Origin: Cryptomeria japonica
Taxonomy: Eukaryota; Streptophyta; Pinopsida; Cupressales; Cupressaceae
Direction: 5' to 3'
Length of the DNA stretch: 64,000 bases
NCBI RefSeq assembly: GCF_030272615.1
Contig: NC_081406.1
Span: 402,644,939 to 402,708,938, forward strand
Both the position numbers and the translations under genes were made by a program. Below, in pieces: positions 56,441 through 64,000 of this stretch; positions within the stretch are counted from its first letter, which is position 1, and the number at the start of each line of letters is the position of its first letter. Below the pieces are notes generated by a model. It ran no database searches and had not been told where the DNA came from. It was given only the letters and a program-made list of their open reading frames with translations.

Positions 56441-57230
56441 AACATAATATCAAGTGTCAAGAGAATTCGAGCAGGGATCAGGATAAAGCTGGAGAGGGGA
56501 TAATTTTGGATAAACTCAAAAACCAGTCTGAGGCTCGTATGGGTTTTGACAGGTGGGTTTATGAAGGAATCAAGAATCTGGAAAAAACTGATAAGCAACA
56601 GGAAGAGAAAGGGAAGAAAGATGAAATGAACCAAGAGCAGTGGAATAAGGGCATGGAGGAAAAAGTGGAGAAGCTAGAAGCTCAGATTGGTAATCTAAAG
56701 GAATGAAAAATAGCTATGAAAAACTTTCTGGTAATGACTCTGGATATCCTTACCTCCGTGACTAAGAATTTAGAAGAAATTACCAAGTTCCTTGATGGTT
56801 CCGGCACCTCCAAACCTGTCGTGGACCTAGATATTGATGAGGATGCTATCGAGGCAAGGACAGTGGAAAGTGCTCCTGGTGGTGTGGCAAAAAGAACAAG
56901 GGCGAGCATGAAAAAAGTTGTTGTGGCCTCTTCCAAGGATATCCCTAAGCTTGGGGATAATATTAAAGATTTGCAAGGGATTAGCATAAATTTGGCTAAT
57001 TCCCTAAAAAACATTAAGTAATTTGTCTTGTCTTTTTTATATTATGGTTGGATGTTGTTGGTTTTGTTGGGCTGTTTTGCTAATTTTTTCCCATAACTGT
57101 GTTGGTTTTTTGGCAGTCTGTCTTTTCATGTTTCTTAATGCTATTATCTTTTAAGGATCTTTTGTAAAGGGTTTCGGGATCCCTTCAAAACCTTATTCTC
57201 CCGTAATCAAAAACATAATATCAAGTGTCA
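56441..57230 (+). mobile_element. LINE-type retroposed segment with 19-bp target duplication
   Basis: AACATAATATCAAGTGTCA occurs at 56441-56459 and 57212-57230. The insert 56460-57211 is 752 bp and ends in CCCGTAATCAAA. Long target duplications and a short A-ended 3' tail are the mark of target-primed reverse transcription. The insert carries two consecutive frames (56506-56706 and 56716-57021): a charged coiled-coil region (KTDKQQEEKGKKDEMNQEQ) and a frame ending SINLANSLKNIK, then a 190-bp 3' untranslated part. Probably the 5'-truncated 3' end of a retroposon or a retrocopied transcript. Confidence 0.7.
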
Positions 57231-57268
57231 TCATTATTTCAATGTCTAAAATAGTTGGTTGTGACATG

Positions 57269-57880
57269 ACCCATTCATTGTTGAAGCTTATTTAACTCAT
57301 TGTTAAGTTTCCCCAATTGGTAACCAATAACCCTAATTAGTGAGTTATCATCATCATGAGAAGTGTGGAGTGAATGAGTCTCCATGATGTTAGGTATGTC
57401 TTGTATGGGATTAGAAGAAGTACCGACACTCATGTGGAATAGGTAAGTCAACTTGGGCTCCATATCCTTGGTCTTTAAACTTCAGGAATCCTTATGTCTA
57501 TAACTTCTCCTCATTGGAATATTGGTTGTAGGTGAAAGGGTAACTAAACTCATGTACAAAGAAGGAAATATTGAATGCAAATATTTGAAATCACAATATT
57601 TTTTGTAATGCAAGCTATATGTATGATTAAATAATATAATTTCCTTGTAAAATGATTAATTAACCAATGAATAAAGAAAGTTGATTTATGAAATATCTCT
57701 AAATCTGAAAATGACATGCCATAACAATTATATTTGAACATATATATAAAAAAATTATGCAACCCACAAGTCAATTTTATAAAAATAAATTAGGGTTCTT
57801 GTCATATGAGTGTAAATATGATCTGATTAAATGCATACATATTAGATTTGAAAATGAAAATCAGAATTAATGCAAGCACA
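57269..57880 (-). pseudogene. gag N-terminus and leader of element C
   Basis: The frame 57275-57463 reads MEPKLTYLFHMSVGTSSNPI and NSLIRVIGYQLGKLNNELN, aligning with 20790-20960 of element A. 57464-57880 is AT-rich leader with the AAATTAGGGTTCTTGT phrase seen in A. Confidence 0.65.
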
Positions 57881-57895
57881 ATGTCAGGTTCAACA
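57881..57895 (-). other. Degenerate primer-binding site of element C
   Basis: Minus strand TGTTGAACCTGACAT at the position of TGGTGAACCCGATG in element A. Mutated at the obligatory TGG. Confidence 0.6.
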
Positions 57896-57898
57896 AAA

Positions 57899-59207
57899 TG
57901 TAATGAATGAAAATGGAGCAAGGGCATCCACAAGCTAAGAAAATGTAAACTAGGAAACCCACTTATTTCCATACAAAACACTAAAAGGAGATTGAATTCA
58001 ATAGATCCAACCTCAATTATGTTGAGAAGAGAATTTAAAATTGATTGAATTTTGTTCCTTATGTTTAATTGAATATGCAATTGAGAGAGTGTAATTTGAA
58101 AGCTAGATCTAGGGTGAATGATAGAAAAATAACAATAGGCTACAGAGATGGAGTTAAGTCTAAGACAAAGAAACAGAGGAGCACCTATGATAGAAAATTT
58201 GGTCCAAAAGCACAGGACCATGTGGCAATTAGAGACCTAGTCCCCAATGTTAGATGTAGACAGATTAGAATCTTTCAAAATCAAGATGTCGCATAGAATC
58301 TATTCCCAGAAGATCTCTAGAAATTCTCAAGACAATGTGGCAATTATCAACCTAGTCTTCTGATTTTCATCTTTACAAAAGTCATAACTAATAGTTATCA
58401 CCTTCTTTGCTGGAATCTCCACCTGTGGCTCTTGGATCTTTCACCTACACATAGAAAGAAGGAAAATGGTGTTTTTGATGGGGGTTTGACTTAGGTCAAA
58501 CCTCAGGTTTGGAATTAACCCTTTAATTGAATTGAAATTAAACCTGATAATGAAATTGACTGAAGTAAAAAACTTGTCTTTTGAGGACAAGGCTAGATCT
58601 AAATTTGACATGCTTGAATTGGAACTTGATACCTTGATGAATCATGCATTGAAGTCCTCATGCCAAGGTTGATAATGTCATGTAGGACATCTTCATAAAG
58701 TCTTGATCATGGATTCCATCATGAATGCTTGAAATTTGAACGTTGACCTCTCCTTCATTGCTTTGATGATGCTTGATTGCTTGTTCACTTGAATTTGCAA
58801 AAGTGCAATTGGAAACTTGTAGAGGGATAGATCTCCCAAAATGAGGGGTTAGACTTTCTTTTATACCTAACTACACAAAATATGTTTAAAATTTTGATGG
58901 AGGAGGAAATGGAAAATGTTTTCCCACCCCTAAAATGTGACTATTGTGGGGTCCAAATTTGGGCCCCTTTTGGGAGGACCATGGTGCCTAGGACATCCTG
59001 GTCTTGGGACCATGGTGCCTGGGGTGTCCTAGTCATGCAAACCAGGACTCAAATTTGAACACGATTCCACACAAGTACATAGGATGTTGAATTTAGGTGG
59101 GTGTGAGTAGAATCAAAATAAAATAAAGGTACAAGAGGCCAAAATACAAAAGTGACACCTAGGAAAGGATGAAATTGTGTAGCCTGGATACAATTAACAA
59201 TGCTATA
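57899..59207 (-). repeat. 5' LTR of element C
   Basis: 1,309 bp from TGTAATGAATG to TGCTATA; the final TACA has become TATA. The part from 58578 matches 1-596. It contains a tandem duplication (58976-59036) of a 31-bp GGACCATGGTGCCTAGG unit not present in the other LTR. Flanked by ATTAA on the right. Confidence 0.8.
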
Positions 59208-59940
59208 ATTAAATTATCAACTCAAAGCCCATTTGGGCTCTACCCTCTAGAAATATTGAGATCTAGATTTATGCTTCTAAAGTTCTAATATGGTGCCTTC
59301 ACAATGGTTGCAATATTCACTTTTGGTATGATTGGTGGTTTGGGAATTGGCCTCTCAACGACATTTCTTAGGTATCTCCCTTCAAGGAAGGATGCATTAG
59401 GAGGTTTTGTTGCTACTTGGCTAACTGCATTGTTGATGGTAGGTGGAAAGATCTTTCTCGTGTCAATCTTTCTCTTTTTGTCTTACAAACCATGCTCTCT
59501 TTTTTTTGAATATCCCTCCATGTCCTTCAAAGGACCATATGGTTTGGAATTGTTTGTCTAAAAGGAAGTTTTGTGTTTCTAGTGCCTCTTTCTAGTATCT
59601 TGGCAAGTATTCTCCTCCCTTGTTCTAGGCCTTGTTGTGGGTTCCGAAGCTAATACCTAAAATTAAATATTTTTTTTGCTTCTTACTCAGAATAAAGTGA
59701 TGACCATTGATAATATTTGTAAAAGGGGATTTGCATTTCGTAACAAATGTTATATTTGTGAGAGGGATGCAAAGAACTCATTTCACCTTCTTTTTGGTAG
59801 CAATTTTGATCAAGATATTTGGTCCCACATTCTCTCACTTTGGAATCTTAGGTGGGTGTTTTCATGCTCTTTCCTCAAAGGTTGGTCTCAATGGATCACT
59901 CCTTCTAATAATCCACCCTTGTTGTTCTATTGATACCAAA
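59208..59940 (+). pseudogene. LINE (L1-type) ORF2 C-terminal remnant
   Basis: Reading frames in turn give WHDWWFGNWPLND (about 59317-59356), WVPKLIPKIKYFF (59637-59676) and MTIDNICKRGFAFRNKCYIC with ERDAKNSFHLLFGSNFDQDI. The last is the zf-RVT zinc-binding domain at the end of plant LINE ORF2 (C-x2-C with a downstream H). Several frame changes and a stop at 59931-59933. No polymerase core is included, so it is a short 3' piece. Confidence 0.8.
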
Positions 59941-61140
59941 TAATCAAATCCTCTTGTCCCTCCATGTGTTTTTGTTGATGTTGTGGGTATCACGTACTAT
60001 CTATTCCAAGGTAGCATTCCATGGAGACATCTCATTATGTTACCATGACAAATAATTCCTTCTCCTTAGAATGAATTGTACTCTCTATGTAACACATACC
60101 ATGTTAAGGTGGGGCTATCATATCTATTGTTATAAATAAGATTTTAACCCTACTAAACTTGGAGTACAACAATCTATTGAAACATGGAAACACTCCTAGG
60201 CATGTGGGTTGTCCAAAACTTGGAGTGAATCTCCAAACAAAGCTATCTCTTATTGGAACTATCACCTAAACTACTTGCTTGTTGGGAAAAGGGATTACAT
60301 AAAATGAAACCTACAACTAGTGGTGATGCACCAAATTAGTTTTCAAACCTAAGCATTTTGTTTTAACACACAATCTATCTCAAAAACAAGATTTATCTCA
60401 CACAACTCAAGATCCACATATTTATACATCATTGTTTCATAGTAAGGTTCATATTTCAGACTTCATAGAATGAAAAGAGATAATTTTCACAACTAAGAAA
60501 TGATGAAAGCCATAACACAAATTATAACTTGTATAAAACATGTTATTTCTACATGAATTTATTGCAGGAAGAAAGACATATTAAAGAATTGACATATAAA
60601 TCACTACAAAAACATCATTCATCCATGTTGCACACAAAATAAAGATTAGAGAAGGTAAACACTTGCTTTATTAATAAAAAAGGTGCTTACAACAGATGTA
60701 CATATCTGAATATGAGTTACAATACACAATAGGAAAGAAAGAACCTGTTTCAGGTTACATAACAAGCCTAGAGCAGCAAGACCTAACTTGAAAATGAAGC
60801 CTAAGGTTGAGATTTATAGCTGCAAAAACTTTGTACAACAAAGGAACATATGTTGAGAAATAAATGACAAGAAGGATATGTGTTACATTGATTTTGCTTG
60901 GTCAATCCTCCTTGGGTGTCCAAGTTGTTTGTTTCTATTTTTAGCCTTCAAATTAACTCCAAAAAGTGGTTTTTATAAAGAAAAGTCCTTCCCAACTGTT
61001 ACCATATTGATTAGGCTCTTTAATCAACTCCTAGATGCTTGGGAAAGGACTTGGAAGTGGTAAAAACCACCCCCTAAATTTCCTCAACTATTTGAAGAAG
61101 TCTTCAACCTCCTCCTGGAGATGAAGTCTTCAAACTGTTA
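59941..61140. other. No recognisable feature
   Basis: AT-rich sequence without convincing coding regions. The start may still be LINE 3' sequence up to about 60330. On the minus strand an AATAAAGCAAG at about 60660-60670 resembles a poly(A) signal but no gene end precedes it. Confidence 0.5.
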
Positions 61141-62740
61141 GAAATGTTAAAAATTGGTTTTTACTGTGCCTTGCCTATTATTCTCAGTCCCTAGGGTTTA
61201 GGTTTTTAAAGGGTTTTTGTCCTGTTGCATTTTCCCTTTGTTCTCTCGAGCCATGTTATGTTTTGTAGTTGACCTGCGTTTTTTGGTGCTCATGTTTTAA
61301 GTCATCGTCAAAAGGGTTCTTCGTTATTTGTTTACCAGCCCCGTGTGTCAGAAGTCACCAGTCATAGCAAGTCTTTCAATTTTTCATTATGTTCCTAAGT
61401 GATCTAAAATTCCTGAGGCATAAAGTTTTTAAATAATCCCCTAGAGAGGCCTCGTGCATGACCACTTTACCCATAGAAGGTTACCACATGCTAATTTCTT
61501 CACTTAAGTTTTCTTTGTGTCCTAAGGCAGTGCGGGATAGCAGGATGTGTGTGCAAGTCCTTCCTCACTATCCCATAAGTCAAAATTTGTTAGCTTCTAA
61601 AGGCCGAGCAATTGCAGGAAGTGCTTCAAAGTCAAAAGTGTGTATCCTGTGGGTCAGCAATTGGGTAGCAGAATGTATCGCGGGATAGCAAGATTGAGGA
61701 AAATGATGCCCCACTTCCTCACAAGGAGATGGAAATAAGGAAAGTGTTGTTGCCGGGTAGCGGGAACTAGTAAAGTGTTAACCCTGCCATCTTGCGATGG
61801 TAGAAATAATAAAGTGAGGACTTCACGGGATGACTTCTTCAAAGAAAAGAAATGCTACCTCGTTATCCCACGAGGGGTAAGTTTTGCAAAAGAAAATAAA
61901 TAGGAAAGCGGAGGAGTTGTGCATCATAGGACAGTGGGCAAAAGCTTGAACCCCTTAGAAGGTGTTTCTTGTGGGATTAATAGGCATCCAAATAGTGTGG
62001 TGCAGGGTTGTGAGGTAGAGCGTTGTTTCTTTCCCCGCTATCCTGCGAGTGTCTTGGGAATAAAAGGGAAGCACTATCAGATGGAGAAACAAAGAGAAAC
62101 ATTGAAGCCCCGCTACCCCGCAGGGTGTGTAGTAGTATAAAAGGGATATTGTGGGATGATAAGGCAACAAGGGAATAGTGATTCTTGATATCCCATGCCA
62201 AGGTAAAGGATACCTTGAGGCCCTCGCGGGATACCAAAAGATAACAAAGTATGAGGATCTCCCTATCCCACGTGGGTTAATTTTTCACAGATATGGAAAA
62301 GATGAAGACTTAGGCTATCCAGGGTGGAATATTAATAAAAGGAGGAAGCCATGTCAGTGGTCAAATATGTCAATGCAAGATCAAAGTCATCCTTTGGAAG
62401 ATCAATGGTCATGTTTAAATCTTGAAGGCTACTAGCCTGTCGAAGCTCGCACGAATGAATTAATGGTGATTCATCTGAGAAAATAAAGGCAGAATTCAAA
62501 GTGCATTTTCAATTCACCCTATGATCAAAGAGTGAAGAAAAGAGAAAAAGGAGAACTAAAGCAATCAAAGCAATCAAGAGTGTTTCCAGGCTACCTGCAA
62601 CACCCATTTGCAATGAAAACCATAAGTTGAGCCTTTTCATCTTCCTCAGTGCTTTTATAGAATAGTTTAGAGGTATTTGCTTGAGAATTTAGTAGTTCTT
62701 GCCCTAGGATTAGAAGAAAGGGATCCTCTTCATAGGTTTT
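61141..62740 (+). other. Leader-like non-coding region upstream of ORF at 62759
   Basis: Begins near TGTTAGAAATG, which could be an LTR start, but no second copy is inside the window. Less AT-rich than the rest. It contains the GGGATA/TATCCC motif array (61530-62320). The short frames on both strands (for example 61955-62237) only trace the motifs. Confidence 0.4.
61530..62320. repeat. Dispersed GCGGGATA / TATCCCGC motif array
   Basis: About fifteen copies of a CGCGGGATAGC-like motif in mixed orientation, such as 61532-61540, 61678-61686, 61860-61872, 62034-62045, 62106-62117, 62222-62230 and 62260-62270, separated by 35-110 bp of unrelated sequence. Inverted neighbours could pair into stem-loops. 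Confidence 0.6.
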
Positions 62741-62758
62741 TATGTTTTGAACATAACA

Positions 62759-63330
62759 ATGGTATCCCCAACCAAGAATGTTGCCCCTACTACATCCCAA
62801 GAGTCTTCCCAAGCTGGAACAAAGCCCACTCAGCTTGAAATTACCCATACCATTCCTTTGGCAACTGTTCCACCTATCTGTGCTATTGTTGATAAACATG
62901 CTGGGGAGAAGAACCCTCTGATTGTTGCCCAAAGCCCCCAAGCTGAACCAAGTAATCCTCCTCAACAAGATGTTGAAAAAAACAAAAAGGAAGAGGGTTT
63001 TTAGGAGGATTGTTGTTGATTCATCTGATAGCAAGCCTTCTAAGGATTCCAATCCTACTCCCAAGGCCAGAAAACTGACCCAAAAAAGAAGAAAGACTAC
63101 CCCCAAGGAGTCATCAGCCCAATCCTCTCTACAGGCAGCCCCAATTACAGAAAGCTCGCATGAAGGAGGGTCTAACTCTCAAGAAGAAGCTCCAAAACCT
63201 AAATGGAGAAGAGATCCTACAAAGAAGGTTGCATCTGCAACAACAACATCATCTGAACAAACTACTAAAATAGAGCCCTCTCCCTCTACCCATACAAACC
63301 CATCAGAAGCTCAGCAAGAGTAGGCAAAGG
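62759..63330 (+). pseudogene. Retroelement ORF, N-terminal Pro/Ser/Lys-rich part
   Basis: ATG at 62759 (MVSPTKNVAPTTSQESSQ) is preferred over the upstream TTG at 62747. The frame stops at 63002-63004, but the next frame (from about 62990) continues with RRIVVDSSDSKPSKDSNPTP and a Lys/Ser/Thr-rich region to a TAG at 63321-63323. A one-base indel in the A- or T-run near 62975-63000 explains the shift. Nuclear-type basic low-complexity sequence; looks like the start of a retrotransposon gag-like ORF. Confidence 0.55.
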
Positions 63331-64000
63331 AGGCCCCCTCTACTTCTATGTTAGCTAAAACCTTAGAAGAATTCACCCAAAATTGGCAGAAAAGTTGGAG
63401 GCTGAGGAGTAGAGGAAGAAGAAGGAACCCCATAGTCTCAGTCAGGACCTTCTGGAGATGTTCAAAGGCTCCAACATGATGGAAAATTACAAGGGCAATT
63501 TTGGAGACAAAAGCTGCTAATACAGAGATGCCCACACCACTGAGAGAGGGTGAGATATCTTCCATTTCTTCTGTGGAAACAGAGACAAAACTACCCCAGT
63601 TTCAAACCCCTAGAACCTTAACTTGGGGAAGCTTGTTGTCCCCAATGTGTTTGTAGAGCCATTGCTAATTAGAGAGTTGGTCTGGCATTACCATCCTGAG
63701 AGCATGATAGTGAAGGATGCCAATGGATTCGTTCTGTTGGATGTAAGGAAGGAGGCCATTGTGGAATGTTTTGACCTGGACAAGATTGCATTGATTAAGA
63801 TCAACAAGAACAGGTTGTAGGGAGACTATGCAGCCAGGACAAAGCTTTACAGGGGAAATATTATGCCCTTGCATTTGAAGAAGATGTACAAGAATGCCAT
63901 GGGGTACCTTTTTTATTCAAAAAAGGAGCCATTTGAGATTAAACTCTTTGAAGATTATTTTGTCAGGACCTATTATGACATATGTCAAGTGATGGGGGAG
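63331..64000 (+). pseudogene. Retroelement ORF, globular part (continues past window)
   Basis: After frame changes near 63390 and stops near 63520 the frame 63623-63820 reads LLIRELVWHYHPESMIVKDA and LDVRKEAIVECFDLDKIALI, then a TAG at 63818-63820, then continues with GDYAARTKLYRGNIMPLHLK and YDICQVMGE at the window edge. The stretch YHPES...DANGF..LDV resembles YNPDT...DANGK..IDL in the LTR ORF of element F. Function unknown. Confidence 0.5.

Larger units (their letters stand above)
53247..57266. mobile_element. Unclassified insertion in element C gag
   Basis: Sequence absent from element A, placed between gag parts that are adjacent in A. It begins TGTAAGGACCCGCTAG and ends GGTTGTGACA, which would fit LTR termini. 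TGACA (53242-53246) and TGACC (57267-57271) would be an imperfect duplication; alternatively TGACATG repeats at 53242-53248 and 57262-57268. It is AT-rich, contains no polymerase motif, and is itself interrupted by a retroposed segment. No ORF of note in 53250-55880. It could be a large solo LTR or a non-autonomous element; orientation is not decided. Confidence 0.45.
1..59207 (-). mobile_element. Element C: outermost nested LTR retrotransposon
   Basis: Positions 1-596 match 58578-59207 closely in the same orientation, and gag- and protease-like remnants on the minus strand lie between them (15362-16175, 50713-51143, 52125-53246, 57275-57463). Order is colinear with the more compact relative A at 16176-22432. 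Read on the minus strand this gives a 5' LTR at 57899-59207, a degenerate primer-binding site, gag, a protease-like region, a long 3' untranslated part and a 3' LTR cut by the window edge. All other elements up to 59207 lie inside it. The 5-bp target duplication cannot be checked because the left end is outside the window. An alternative is two separate members of one family. Colinearity across the A/F insertion favours a single host element. Confidence 0.7.

Noticed and set aside
56065-56453. Long Tyr/Ile-rich frames on both strands
   Set aside because: Translation of an AT/AC microsatellite; no stop codons by composition.
59304-59561. Hydrophobic 85-codon frame that looks like a membrane protein
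   Set aside because: Another frame of the same stretch gives LINE ORF2 motifs (WHDWWFGNWPLND), so the membrane-like reading is off-frame.
60655-60780. Possible 3' end of a host gene on the minus strand (AATAAAGCAAG)
   Set aside because: No coding sequence or splice structure leads to it; the signal is common by chance in AT-rich DNA.

Overview
This window looks like intergenic DNA from a seed plant with a large, repeat-filled genome. It is AT-rich and holds no intact host gene, rRNA or tRNA. Almost everything is LTR retrotransposons inserted into one another. A gymnosperm is plausible given element size and family mix, but this is inference and no diagnostic host gene is present. No bacterial or viral operon logic and no CRISPR array was seen.

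Layout. From the left edge to about 59207 the window can be read as one minus-strand LTR retrotransposon, here called C (3' LTR 1-596, cut by the window edge; 5' LTR 57899-59207), opened by later insertions. These are, left to right: Copia-1 (1230-8840, minus strand, perfect 5-bp target duplication TTGAA); Copia-2 (about 9138-14735, plus strand, older and more decayed); element A (16176-22432, minus strand, a relative of C); element F (22433-50712, minus strand, a giant Ty3-type element) sitting in A's 5' LTR; a solo LTR (51144-52124, duplication GATTG); and an unclassified insert (about 53247-57266) that itself carries an AT microsatellite and a 752-bp retroposed segment with a 19-bp target duplication. 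Element F is opened inside its RNase H gene by element D (32414-41350, plus strand, duplication CCACC). The 5' LTR of D is in turn a chimera with an inverted block from a related element, E.

Element F is the most unusual part. Its two LTRs are about 6 kb each. Each carries, in the sense of gag-pol, a TATA box at a palindrome, GC-rich repeats on both sides of it, a small ORF with a hydrophobic start and 17-residue repeats, and then a roughly 1,200-codon broken ORF of unknown function. Between the LTRs lie a primer-binding site, gag, protease, an RNase H-like domain placed before the reverse transcriptase, reverse transcriptase, a second RNase H region and integrase. Elements A and C have gag and a protease-like region but no visible reverse transcriptase or integrase, so they would need help in trans.

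Right flank. 59208-59940 is a plus-strand LINE ORF2 tail. 59941-61140 holds nothing recognised. 61141-62740 is a leader-like region with many GGGATA/TATCCC motifs. From 62759 to the window edge there is a frameshifted plus-strand ORF whose globular part resembles the ORF inside the LTRs of F.

All coding regions are degraded by stops, frameshifts or catalytic substitutions. Calls rest on reading translated motifs and matching repeats by eye; no database search was run.
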